Origin: Hypholoma sublateritium FD-334 SS-4
Lineage: Eukaryota > Basidiomycota > Agaricomycetes > Agaricales > Strophariaceae
Reading direction: 5' to 3'
Length of the DNA: 64,000 nucleotides
Assembly: GCA_000827495.1 (NCBI GenBank)
Contig: KN817569.1
Location: forward strand, 124,001 to 188,000
How positions within the stretch are numbered: position 1 is the first letter of the stretch; each line of letters opens with the position of its first letter. Below, one piece after another: positions 1 through 12,500 of this stretch. Below the pieces are notes generated by a model that saw only the letters and a list, made by a program, of their open reading frames with translations, had not been told where the DNA came from and ran no database searches. A program made the translations under genes and the position numbers.

Positions 1-3000
1 GACGTATGGTAAATGATGCATGACCTTTGTGGTGCCGCCTAGTTTCTATACCCCAGTGAACTAAGTCCCGAGTCATAAGATTGGGACAGGGGGGTCCGCC
101 TCTTTTAGATGAGATAAATGCGCTTCCAGTATTCTGTGTCGCAAGGTATAGTTATGGCTGAGAGTCGACGAGGTTACAAACGTAAGAGCGGAACGAATGC
201 GTTCTCTGTGAACTGGGATATCTTTATCTACATTTTCAGTTATCCAGGTCAACCTGTGTAAAGATGACAGCCCTTGGAACTCACCCGCCTACGAACCCTC
301 CTGAAATTCTTTAGGACCGCCCCCTTGCCGAGTAAAACCTTGTGGTATCCATGTAGGCAGCAATTGTCGTAAGAAGCGAGGTAGTGAAGTCATGGAACCA
401 GTGTAAACTCTTGAGTATGCTAATACTATATATCCCGTCTTGATCCCGTCACGCGTGAAAGCAGAAACAGAAGCCACAGAGAGCGCACGAGCGGGAAAGT
501 ATTGAAGTTCTGGAGGCAAATATAATTGTTTGAATTGTTGGCCTCCTGAAAGATGTTGGAAGTTGGCAGGAAAGAGACGTTAATCTATTGGGATGGTACA
601 AGTTAGACGCACTGAAGTGGATTGTGGTATCGGCTGAGTAAGTCTTCTACCATAAGTAGTTGCTGAGGTCTTCATTGCAGTATATTGGGATTTGGGAAGA
701 CAGAATCATGAAGGAGATCAGTGCATGCACACAATTTGCCATGCTTGAGTCCAAGGTGCACCGCGACAGTGCCACTTTGAGCATTCAATAAAAGCGTGAG
801 AAGGCGGGTTTCAAATCGTTGTTCCCACGGTTAGGTAGTGGCAACGCATTCAAATTTCATTTGGTACTTGTTCTTAACTTGTTCAATATTTTTCTCCACC
901 ACATACCCGTATATGAATCATATAAAGTGAACACATACTCACCGCTGCGTCGCAGAAAGCCTGACGGACTGCAAAACATTAACCGACTTCGCAAGCTCTT
1001 GCGAAATTGCAAACACAAGAACGCAAGTCGCAATTCCCCGCCCACCCCTCCGCCGGAGTATCAATCGGTACACGCTGCAGGGAGACGAGTGTTTCAGTTT
1101 CAATTTATTCAACCGCCTTGAACGTTAGAATATATACTTGAGCGCGTCGCCTACTCTCCAGTCATACTTTACTTTACTTCCAATATTTTCTTTGAGACTA
1201 TTTGCCTCGTATCCTCAACCGGCTCTCAGGCACAATCAGCTACTAGTACAATCATATATGTATCTGAGTCTTCGTACCTTGTGGAACTATATTCTTGACC
1301 TTTTTGCGCCTCGTGTCTAGATTCTTGCCTGAAAACATGCGAAGGCGTGTCAATACAGCTCCCTTACAGTCAAATTCAACAAAAAAAAACGGCCATTTAA
1401 TATATGTAAATATAGTAGTGACAGAGCGGATTACAGTACATACATCGGTGTCCCATTCCACTGGTACTCCGGAAAGAGCCGGAAAGCCAGGCTGTTGAAC
1501 GCTGAACTTTGCTAATAATTTTACGCTGACTTGGTAACAATTCTGATCTGCGGTATTTTTAAAAATTAGACGAACCGTCGTAGCGAACGACGCAGTCTTG
1601 TCCTTGGGAAATTGGTGCACTTACAGACTTACCCCGGCAGGCCTGCTCATCATCGATATTGCTTGCCGATACGGACTCCAAAACATGTGCGTTGTATTGA
1701 TCATGTACAATCGAACCTCTTTCTGACCTGGAGATAGCACATTCGTTTGTTCGCTTGAGTTTACCCTGAATGTAATAAAAATTGGTTTTGGGCAATATAT
1801 CAGTCGCTTCGAGTCTTTTCGAGTCCTCAGTTGGGAATTTCTATTTACATAAGGATCTTACTTATATTTACACAGGTCAGGGCTAAGCTGAGCGCTGAGA
1901 GTTTGGTGCATTCAGATTTATTCCCATCTATACGCCTGTACGTACTCGTTGAAAGCCAAATCATCAGTTACGGTTAGCCCGGACCTTGTCTACTATAATA
2001 CATGATCTTCAGCTCAGGATGGCGATAACTTCAAGAACTAGCCCGAAAATATTTCAAGAATTTAATAGGCATGGAGGCGCATGTACATCTGAAATATAGT
2101 GTATAATTACCAGTTGATTACCGGAAAATACTTCCCTCTGAACAGCACATTGGAAAGCCAAGCGAGTGTGATGTTTTTACATTTACGAAGTAATTAGACG
2201 CTTCAACTCAACGCAAAATCAACTTCAAGAGTCGAGGCTTCAATGATTCAAATCTTAATACCTTGGAAGTTGGAGATTAGCAATGTAAGTAGCCCAATCT
2301 TTGCCCATTACAAGCCCAATTTTAGTCAAGCTGGCTATAGCAGCTGGCTGTTAGTTGCTATATGTATCTCAACATGCCACACCCCCACAGATCTCATTGA
2401 GCCGATCATGACTTCACAATTATGGAGCCCCTGATCGATCTCTGATCCCGAGGATATCGGGGCAATCGCTTGCCAATTGTGGGCGTTGGCTCAGAAAGGC
2501 AAGACGAACACATACATTACGTAACCGGTGAGCTGCCGGCGCCTCTCTCCGTTTGAGTGGTTTGAGATGCTCGCCGGTGGCCACATGCCTGGCGAAAGTA
2601 ACTGAAGTACTAAAGGAAACTGAAGACTGCATTAAATATGAACAGGAAACTCACTGCATAATTTAACCTGAGCCAGCTAAGTCAAAGCTCAGAAGTAAGT
2701 ACTTACAACTCAGCAGAGCTTAGTAGCATCCCAATAGCATCCTTCTCTAATTAGTAATAAGCGGAAGAGTAGCTGGAACAATTATATACTGCAGTGATGT
2801 TTCACAATAGGTTTTGTTAAAATTATAATGACGACCACTTGAACCTACACTTTCATTTGTTATACATATTGTGTAAGAGGTGAAAATCTTCGCTCCAACC
2901 AAGACTAAAATCGAATGTGTTCTGGTACTTACAGTACTTATAGTTTAGGGGAGAAATATAAAGTTGCGGCTTGTTTGTAGGTCGTATTATTGGAGTTTGG

Positions 3001-4116
3001 TTTNCAGCTCATTCATCCTGAATGAAGGGTGTTTGACCTATTATTGCTTCTTTTCTAAAGAAAATCGAGCTGAGTATTGAGTTATTGGTCACTGGTCACT
3101 GGGCATATCCGGGAGAAATTGAACTCGGATACACCGCCTCCAATTTTATGTGGCGGTAACGACGCGTTGCAGAAAAATGCATTGATCACAGTGGGCGCAG
3201 GTTAGTACTTGCCTAGTGTCGTTGGGGCTCAGGATAATATACCGGAAACAGAGATACGGCACATCCACATCCTGTTCAAACGTGGTTTCTCAACGACCAA
3301 CATATGTTTCGAAGAACAAAGACATTCGGAGGATACTACTATCGCCTATCAATACTCCAATTGATCTCTGTAAAGTTTAAACGGGCTTGCCACTGATTCA
3401 GTACAAAATGGACCATGGTGTTGGATCCCTAGATTTTGTCGAGAACTTATACTGTTAGTCGATGAGATTTGGATGAGATGAGAAGGAGATATGCGAGTCG
3501 ACGGGGCTCAAATTCATACGTCGCTCCGTGACCCATTTCGTGCTTCAGTAATCGCTTGTGCGTTTGAAAATGCCACAGAACTCAGTGAAGTCGGCGTGTT
3601 TTGATCCGGTTTGATTCTAATTGAAGGCATGGGGAAAGTGCCTCTCCATTGCATTTCAACGAAGAGAATCATCTTCTTGATTTTTTTTGTTTCTATTGCT
3701 AAATCCCACATCGAAACACGAGTAATTAAATTGTATAGCCATTATTGTACATAACGTCAATCATGTCGAACTTACGATACTTGATACGCATGACATTTCA
3801 GAATAAATTAATCACAGGACTGACTGAATTAGAAACATCTAATTACTGAGTAAACACAGATTCTTGGCCTCGAACTAGCGTCCTTTTTTTACTCCGAAGC
3901 TAGGAAGCCGTGTCATAACGCTGGCAAAAGCATTTGCCACCATAATTAATTGTGACTCACTGGTTTACGGTATGCATAAATTGGGGCGACTTCGCCACGC
4001 ACTTGGAGAGATAATATTGGATGTGCTCATAAAATTACAAAGAAAACACCGAAACAACTAGACTTATATTACATGTTTGACAGCACAAAGAACTTCGAGC
4101 CAGACAGGGCGGTTGA
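1..4116. other. AT-rich intergenic region, no gene recognised
   Basis: Only short open frames (at most about 120 codons) occur here. They have no recognisable motifs, no codon bias like the real genes nearby, and no plausible splice chains. Some of the apparent starts are not ATG. One base (3,004) is unresolved. A 12-bp perfect palindrome lies at 2,695-2,706. No terminal repeats, transposase motifs or tRNA boxes were seen. It may hold decayed repeat DNA, but nothing in the sequence proves that. Confidence 0.5.
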
Positions 4117-5388
4117 CTATTTGGTAAATTTGAAAGTTTTCCCCTCTCGGGCCTCCAGTAATTCGAATTCAGGCAAGCCTTGGAACCAGCCCGCTTTCAG
4201 AGATCCGTTCGCTCGCCCAGTGACAAATGCTTCTTCCGGCTGGATTAAGACGGTAGACCTTCCGGTGCGTGCAGATGCGGCGTCGGCCATAAGTTGGACG
4301 TGACATGCCTTCTCTAACGCGGTAAAGAAAAAGACCGTGGCTTCGATAGAGTCCGTTGCTACAAGAATACCGTGGTTTTGAAGAATGGCCGCCTGTATTG
4401 CATCAAATTTTGTGTGGCACTACGGAAAATAAAATGAAAGGACCTTCTTGTTGCCCAGGGCTTGTGCAATAGCATTGCCTTCCTCCTTGTCCAAGACAAT
4501 ACCTCTGAATTGGTTGTATAGAACGTGATCCTGTCTTATATATAAGACTATGAAAGACGGTCCGGAGAAGAAGAACTAACGTCATAGAAAGCACACGAGT
4601 CTTGCGTCAGCATGTCAAGTTCTATTCCCAGCGTAGAGAAGGCCTTCCCATAGATCGAGTGCGTATGAGCTGCGCATAGGATATCGGGCCGCGCTATGTG
4701 CAATGCGGAATGTATCATGTAAGCCGCAGTGTTGAGTAAGCGACGAGGTCCGGACTCGGGCTGTAAAGTCATAGAGGTGTTAGTCAGATTAGTCTATGTT
4801 AGCAGTTGGGTATAGCTAGCTGTTACCAGGATTTTGCCTTCATGACTATGTATCGGCCATTATATCGTCAGACTGATTGGTTATGTTAAGTTAAAAATAC
4901 ACACTCGACAAGCAATAAATCGGAAGGTTGGATGATAGAGAAGTGCAATCCCTAGCACATTACCAAGTTAAACAAAGGGCAGGTTACGCCACTGTAATAC
5001 GGATATGATCAGGACACTCACAAAGGGATTGACCCAGAAACAATCGGATTTGATGGGGTCCTGCCGGTTAAAGTTAATCAACGCCCAGTTCTGAGCGCGC
5101 CCATTTCTCGGCGCTTACACGGACAGTGATGTGCCCAGCGACACCCTCACTATAACCGAGATTACCTACAAATAAGGATGAGAGATGATGGATGAGCTGA
5201 TCTGCTACATATTGAAGGAAAACATGTGTACCGAATATGCGAAATGCCTGTGCGAGTCTGAACTTGAGGTATTCTCGTTCCTCTATCTTTGTCGAGAATG
5301 TTGGCGGGGCGGGAAAAGCCAGTTTTTGCGTTTCGTCCATCAGAGCAGCTTGGACGCTATTTCCTTCTTCTGGACGTGCTGCTGCCAT
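4117..5388 (-). CDS. class II aldolase/adducin N-terminal domain protein
   Basis: This gene encodes a protein of the class II aldolase/adducin fold, a family of zinc-dependent aldolases (for example L-fuculose-phosphate aldolase) that also includes non-catalytic adducin heads. The first exon starts at the ATG at 5,388. Visible family segments in order are GYSEGVAGHITVR, DPIKSDCFWVNPF, GLHFSIIQPSDLLLVDHEGK, PESGPRRLLNTAAYMIHSAL, AAHTHSIYGKAFS (the metal-ligand HTH), DHVLYNQFRG and ILQNHGILVA (a third His ligand region). The reading needs about six short introns; for example the VDHEGKIL join only works by splicing across 4,841-4,890. The protein ends in LPEFELLEAREGKTFKFTK. The metal histidines are present, so it may be an active enzyme, but its substrate cannot be told. 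It lies upstream of a Zn2Cys6 factor gene, separated by about 1.1 kb. Confidence 0.85.
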
Positions 5389-6499
5389 TATTTACTATGT
5401 GTATCAAGAAGCGAAGTTTGAGCGAAGTGGTAAATCAGAGAGAGTTGGTGGGACCAGGGTAGGCTCGGGCAGGTTAGCTTCCTGGCCGAGTGGTTCACAG
5501 CGTCACGCCAGAAGGATAATGATGACTGTGATGCATAGTGTGGGTATGGATGAGAACGGAGATGTTTGCGTGAGTGAAAAACAGGCAAAAAATAGGAGAT
5601 AGCGGCAACGCCGCGGGATAATCCCGAGTATGGTAACACACATAGGGCAGCAGGTGCCGTGCGATGCCGCGGTTAGCATTGGACGAAAATCCCGGCCCAA
5701 ATTGTCCGCTTTCCTGACAAATCTCCAGCGCTGAGCGCTGGGCCCGGGACCGCCATCTCAGGGTCCTACCTTATGGAAATATCCCCACTTCGTGCCAAAA
5801 TGATCTCCTCGTAGTTTCATGATATTGTGTGGACGATCGAGGGCCATTCGATCATATCCAACCGTATCCGACTTGTATCCAAACCCCCAATTGTCGGCGC
5901 GCCTTGTCGGTGACATTAGCAAGTGAGCGTTTCATTGTTTTAATTTTTGTCAACACATTCTTGGGAATGCTTGGGAACCTTGCTCATTTAGGCACAAGCA
6001 CACCAACCGTATCTATTTTCGGTCGTGATAGTATGGCTGTATGCTGTTCCAGTTGCTTTGAATTGTCAAGGCCCTACGACGGAGGAGCGGACTCGGCTAC
6101 TTTCGATTGCGCTGGAAGATCTCTCAATCTCGATACGCGGCAACCAATTCCGTACCACTGCTTCAGTGGCCAACCTATGTACATAAACGGCCGTGAACGT
6201 CGGTACAGTCTACCTAGAGGTTGGAATAAATAAAGACCACAGCCAAAGAGAATCAGTGCGTACCTGAGCTTGTCAATTACCTGCACACCCTCAATCATAG
6301 GACTCTAACGTTTCGCAAGGCCTGCTTCCCTAACATATCATATCCCAACAAACAACATCAGGCCGAGAGAATATCATAACAGCATCTACGTGCGTGTGTC
6401 CTGATGGACTTCTTTTAGGCAAATCGTAACTGACGACATCACATTCACGTTCAGCGGACCTGGATCTGCTACGACCTCTTCATCATTCGGCCAGCAGCA
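5389..6499. promoter_or_regulatory. intergenic promoter region between aldolase and Zn2Cys6 gene
   Basis: This 1.1-kb gap lies between the divergently transcribed aldolase-like gene and the Zn2Cys6 factor, so it should contain both promoters. It carries the palindrome at 5,614-5,626 annotated separately. Open frames here (for example 5,829-6,233) start at non-ATG codons and look random. Confidence 0.5.
5614..5626. promoter_or_regulatory. CGG-N7-CCG palindrome, candidate Zn2Cys6 binding site
   Basis: The 13-bp sequence CGGGATAATCCCG is a perfect inverted repeat with a one-base centre. Zn2Cys6 dimers classically bind CGG half-sites in inverted orientation. It sits 226 bp upstream of the aldolase-like start codon and about 0.9 kb upstream of a Zn2Cys6 factor gene. 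That it is a real operator is inference. Confidence 0.3.
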
Positions 6500-9220
6500 A
6501 TGGCTCCCCAAGCATCAAGCGCGCGCTCTTTCCATTTCTCGAATTCGGATAATGATAGTATGGATATACACGACGAAAACTATAACAGTAGCAAAAGTCG
6601 GTCGTCACAGAAGAAACAGTGCGCCCATGACAGCCATTGGTTAACTATAATCAGGCTGATCGTGCTGCGTTAGGTCAGGAGCATGTGTGGACTGTAAATC
6701 TGTGAAAGTATGTTGTGCAATGTTTGCTGCAACATAAACTGACTCTCGTTCTGCAGGTCAGATGTGAGTTCATTGTAGGGGAGAGAAAATGCCGACGCTG
6801 TCAAGCCAAGAACCTTCCTTGCCAACCCCGAGAACGAAAAAAGAGAAAGGCAGCAGAGTGCGTGCTGATTGACTGCTGCCGGCTTCTACCTAACGATCAC
6901 TTAGCACTCATGAGCAACTCCAAGAACGATCGCATGAACAAGACATCCACATACAGAATCTTCTGAAGCAATACGATCAGAGGGTGGCAGAGCAAAAAGT
7001 TCACCATTGGGTTTCTAACTCATCGATTCCGAGGACGGGTGGTGCGTTTTCTACGTGTCACAATGCGGGAAAGATCATTCAAAACTCTCAAGCAGATGCT
7101 GTTGAGGGAAACTGGCTCCACAAAGGGAAATCACCTGAACTTGCTGTGATGTCCTACTATGCTGGCGGTAATTGACTATTATAGGTATACCCTTTCTTTA
7201 CATCTAATCTAACAGACTTAGGCATTCCAACTCAGCATTTGGTCCTTCCGGGAATCGTCAAACACTGCTCACTTTACCCCGAGGATATACAACAGTTATT
7301 CTCTATGTGCGTTATCAACTTTTTGCAATGCAGGCAAATACTTAACCCAGTAGCAGCTTCTTCACGCATATAAACGTATGTTACGCGATATCTCGATCCA
7401 TTACCGGCGCTCACCATTCGTAGCCATATTTTTCCATTCTAGACGAGACTTATCACACACCGGAAAAGCTACTGTGGACAAGCCCCTTTTTATTTACCGT
7501 TTGCAAGTACCGGTTTTCAATGGCTCATGTTCTTGGATACTAATTATCTCAACAATATAGTATGTGGTGTCGCCTCGCGCTATTATGCGGCAAAGCCCAA
7601 CCTTTACTCGCTTGCCATGGAGTTTGCCAGAGATCTTGCCGGTCAAGGCCTGGTGGAAGGTCACCGGAGTGTGGACGTTTGTCAAGCATATCTTTTAATG
7701 GCCGTCTATCCTGTCCCGAAAAAGAAATGGGTGGAAGATAGAAGTTGGCTACTAATGGGAGTCGCAATTAGGTGAGAATGTCCGTGCATCGCCGCAGTTC
7801 TATTTATTGAGTCGAGTGCTCGGCAGAATGGCAATTGAACTGGAACTAAATCAACCACCGCCGCCCACCTGTGACGAACGTGAAGCACTCAATCGGACTC
7901 GGACATGGCTGAACTGCTTCTGTGTCGATGGCTCACATGCTACGCAATATGGAAAGTTACCAATGCTCAGTCTCGACGACTACCTTGCTCGTAATTCTCG
8001 CGAATGGTATCGATCCTCGCCGCTGAATACACCATACGACATCCATCTGTGTGCCTACGTGCAAATTCTTATGCAATTAGCTCATTGGCGAGAATATATG
8101 AAACACGAAGGCGACTGCAGCACTAAGGTGAGAATTTTTTGCAAAAGTTTTCCTTTGACATGTGTTGATGTTGTCATAGCCGCAAGAAATCGTGACAGCG
8201 GCCCTCCAGATGCAAGAACGACTCTCTGCAGAAATGGATGTCTGGGCCGATGCATATGCCGCCGAATATGAGTTTATGTGTTAGTATATTCCCAAGTATG
8301 ATGTCACTTGACTAACGAAGTAGACTGTAGCACTTCCCATTTCGATTTATCTTGGAAACACCACACAACTGTAAGTCACATTTTCGTTTAACATAATTGA
8401 TTCTAAGCTCAGCTCTCCAGAATCGTGGCATACCTGAGACTAGTGGTCCTCCTTGCCGGCTTCCAAAAAATGAAGCTTGAAGATTTATCCCGCGGTTCGG
8501 AAATTCTAATTAAATCGGTCGATGCCGCTCGCAGCGTCATTCAAATCGCAAGTGAACGGCTGTACCCATCCGGGTACTTGCGTTATGCTATGGAGTCAAA
8601 TTTCTTGTACATGTCCTTTGCCGCCGCTTTTCTGATTAATGTAAGAGAATATATCTCTGCCTAATCTTTTTTTTTTTGCTTACAATTGTCTACAGCTGTT
8701 TCGACCGCGATATCTGTCTTTGCTTGACACTACATTACGGCAGGAGGTTATCGTCTCCGTGTCCAGGCTCATCTCGATCCTTGGCTCGAATGACGTTGCT
8801 TTGGATGGCAGACATACACCTGCAGTTCACTCGAAATTTTTATCGACTCTAATGTTGAAGCGTGGCCTCACGATGAATAATATGTGGACCCTGAGTCGGG
8901 AACAATCACCACACTCCGATCCGGGCCACCGACAATTGACACCCCCAGACGAATTTTCCTGGCCTGACGTCCAAGGACCTTCCACACCTTCTCAAAACCC
9001 TTCTTTACGACTAGGAAGCAGCTGCGGTGCGCAGTTCCAAAGCGACCGCCTCATGGACTACAGTCTCTCCCATTTCATCAAGACTGTCATCTCATACGCT
9101 CCCACTCCGTCGGACATGGATGTTGCTACTAACATGACGTGGGACTCTTGGAAATCGGAAGAAGAACCGACCATCATGTGGTCCCCACCCACTGCGCCGC
9201 AAGGGATATGGGCTTCCTAG
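6500..9220 (+). CDS. Zn2Cys6 fungal transcription factor, PrtT-like architecture
   Basis: This is a nuclear DNA-binding regulator. The ATG at 6,500 opens exon 1 (to 6,618). Exons 2 (6,674-6,707) and 3 (6,757-6,857) join to give the cluster ACVDCKSVKVRC...KCRRCQAKNLPC, which is exactly CX2CX6C-X8-CX2CX6C, followed by basic RERKKRK. The next exon, from 6,905, gives a Gln/Glu-rich coiled-coil linker (HEQLQERSHEQDIHIQNLL) for dimerisation. The fungal-specific factor domain follows: INPYFSILDETYHTPEKLLW, a GC-AG intron at 7,503-7,560, CGVASRYY, VCQAYLLMAVY and WLLMGVAIR. The C-terminus ends with a low-complexity Pro/Ser stretch and WDSWKSEEEPTIMWSP. The family resemblance is to basidiomycete factors annotated as PrtT-like protease activators. 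That name rests on sequence style only, and the target genes are unknown. Confidence 0.88.
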
Positions 9221-9561
9221 TTCCAACTTCCTGGCGCACGCAACTGTAAGATACTTATCTAGCATAGACCATTATTTATACCATTAGTATACACACTCAG
9301 CACATCATCTAAAATGTAATCCAATCTTTGTAATTAATAATTTAGCTTGAACTTTTTTCAAAGTGTACATCACTTGATCATGATGTATGATAGGTTAACA
9401 TGAGACTTTATGTAAATAATAAAAGTTTAAATAGTAGGTTTAATTAATTATTTCGCCGCTACTATAAACACGATCACGCGTGGGAATAAGTCAGGCGCGT
9501 CTCGCTACATGGTGACTAAGTACTACGCCTCTTGCTCGTTAGACCGCAGACTTAATGCGCT
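9221..9561. other. short AT-rich intergenic spacer
   Basis: This holds the 3' region of the Zn2Cys6 gene and the promoter of the Sfi1 gene. It is AT-rich with several AATAAA-like words (for example near 9,417). No other structure was seen. Confidence 0.5.
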
Positions 9562-12500
9562 ATGCATCGCTTTCAGCCCGCACGCGCTTCTTCCCCAGGC
9601 AGAGCACACGCGCATGACTCGTCTGCTATAACTGATATCACCCAGTCTGCAAATAGCACGGTGGCACCGGAATTACAACACCTATCTGCGGACGATGTGG
9701 ATATTCTCGACGCTGTGATAAAACGCGCAGGTCCTAGCGCCACCACGTTCTTCACCATCTTCAAGGCATACTCTGATGTCCTTAACGACCGCGGGCTCGA
9801 TCCTCAAGAAGTTGTTTACTATGGGAAGTTGTTAAAATTGGGAACCCTTAAGGGTAAGAATTGGGGCGACAAGTGGGAGATGGTTAAAGCTCAGCTCGTT
9901 CAAGTGAGCTGAAATCCAACAGATTCCATAAGCTATACTCAACCCCAGATAGAACGTTACAGTCAACCCTACACTTAAGAGCTTACAAGCGGAATCCGGT
10001 TATCGTCCGTACCCCCCTTCCGAGAGCGGGCTCTCCGATGACCAATATTCCAGCGTTTCGCAAGCGCACGTCCCCAAGCGATACGCAGGACCACCTTCGT
10101 CAAAATTGGCAGACGTACGGCGTCTAAAGTCGATTTTTCACTCGCCCAAGCCTGTTGAGGTGGCGGAGAAGAAAGCTATGCGCCACACAAACTTCTCTCT
10201 GGATGCCACGGAGTTTCCCATTCTCGCATCCATCGCCCAAAGGACCAATATGATCAAACATTCGTCACCCTCACCTAATTCTGAGGAAGACGGGGCAACT
10301 TCTTCTCCTGTCCCTCCATCCTATAAGTCCACAGTATTCGATTTAACGCCCCCAATCCCGATACGACATCGGAGTGCTCGCTCCGAGAGGCCAATACTTC
10401 CGCCTACCTTTACCGCACACCAACGTCCGATTCCGTCTGCCCCAAGAGAGAAGGCCAGGGTAGTAGACCTAGACGATGCATGGAAAAATGTTAAGATGGA
10501 GCAAGACGAGAAATTCGCGGACAAGTTCCGAGAAGATATGCTGCTTGCACGCTGTTGGGAAATGTGGCGACAGGGCTTTTTGTGGATAACCGTAAGCGTT
10601 TATGTCATGGTTCCGCTTCTTCATTCTCAGAAAAAATCCAGACAACACACCAACAGATTGGAGAAGCCCGAGATAAGCTTCTTTTGAGGTTGTCTATACA
10701 ACGATGGCAAACACAACTAACCGTGCGACGCAATCGGGAAAGCGATATGGTGAAGCGGTTTGACGTCTACCGAAGCAGAATTTTCTGGGGCGCTTGGCAA
10801 GCGAAGTTGAAGCAGCGGCGACAAATTGCTTGGCGGAACGACATGCGACAGAAGCTGAGAGCTATGAAGAGCAAGACAGACGCCCGACTGGTCAGCGCAG
10901 CTTGGAAGAAATGGCGACAATTATATCTTGGACACCATGCCGGATTTCATTATCAAGCGAACCTAATGCACCGATGTCTTTCCCGCTGGAAACACAGACT
11001 ATTGCACGCAGATGACATGCAAAACCTTGCCATTCAATTCTCAGATGGGACCCAGTTTGCTCGTCTGAGAAGATCCTGGATAGCATGGATCAATGCCATC
11101 GGTATGCGGCGAGACGAGCGTGTTATGGTGGAAAGAGTCAATTCTAGAATTGTGGCTAACAGTCTTGATATATGGAGGAAACGAATGTGAGTCAATCTTC
11201 CAAGTCAGGGCAGAGGGGACTAAATCGTCACACAATATTCAGGGAAATAGTCAAGGTGGCTAATCGTTTCAGAGACCAGATGATCATGAAGCATTCCCTT
11301 CGGAAGTGGAAAGCATCTCAGAGGTCGTTGAGGGTGCGCAAATTCGGATTGAAACATAACTGCTATTGAATAAGGCGCATAGGTTCTGGAAAGCCGAGCT
11401 AAAAAACATCTCCTTCGTCAAGACGAATTTCTCCTGCGCGCTATTGTTCGAATTTGGCGAGCTCGAATGAGAGGGAAACGGCTCGAACAATTTAAAACAG
11501 TTCTTGTGTTAAAGAAAGCATGGCGCAGCTGGAGGGCAAGGGTTGAGAGTCATCATGCGAATCTCGGTAAGCAATTACAACGTGGGCTATAGCACCTACT
11601 TACCCTCCTTCTATTAGCCCTCTCAAATAAGTTCTTGCAGCAAATCGATGCTCGCCTCGCTGCCAGCGCCTTGACCCGTTGGCGCCAAGTTCTGACTACA
11701 CATCGCAATGCGCACCAGTATGCGGTTGATTTTAATGCAACACATCTACGGTCCAGAGCGTTGCTGCTTTGGCGGCTTCGTCTGCGTGACAGTCACCAAT
11801 CAGCCAAGGTTGCTAGATGGGCGAATAGGTTCTTCGCTACCCGCAAAGCGTGGAAGGTATGGCTGACTGCGATGGAAGAAGGAAAAAGACAAGAAAAACT
11901 CAGGCAGTGGGATATTTCCAAGAGTCGTAAAATCTTGAACGGTGCGTTGCGGTTGATTGGACTCGTTCGGGGCGTGTACTCATTTCAATTCCTCACTAGT
12001 CTGGAGGCATCGTGCCAAGGAAGGGCAATACTTCAGACAGTGCGAGGCGATTATCCGAGGAGGCGTCAAAAGGGTAAGACAACATAATTTAGATTGGGAT
12101 CGGATTGCAGTCTAACACGTTCTTTACAGCGAATTATATCTCATACCCTTGCCAAGTGGACAAATCGGGTGATAGAACTCAAGTCTCGGGAATTGGACTT
12201 GGTACATCGATATGATATCTCACTGATGAAGTGAGTGACCCCGGGGCTTTTTGTCTCCTCCTGGTCTGAGTTATTTTCTAGATCTGCTTTCGTAAAATGG
12301 AAAATTTCACACAGACAGAACATAGAAGCAGCCAGCTTACTGGAGAACTACCTTCTGGTGAAACAAGAAGGTGTGCCCACAATACTTATATTTATCGTTT
12401 AATATTGACTATGGGGGTAGATGTACTCCGACGTGCCTTCCAACGGTGGCTAACTGCCAAGCGTGCTGCTGAACACAGGCGGATAAATCATGAACGGAAA

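Noticed and set aside
3004..3004. Unresolved base N
   Set aside because: A sequencing ambiguity in non-coding DNA; no biological meaning.
1..4116. Possible transposon remnant
   Set aside because: No terminal repeats, target-site duplication or transposase/integrase motif could be found.
5829..6233. 134-codon plus-strand open frame
   Set aside because: It starts at a non-ATG codon, lacks any motif and sits in a promoter region.
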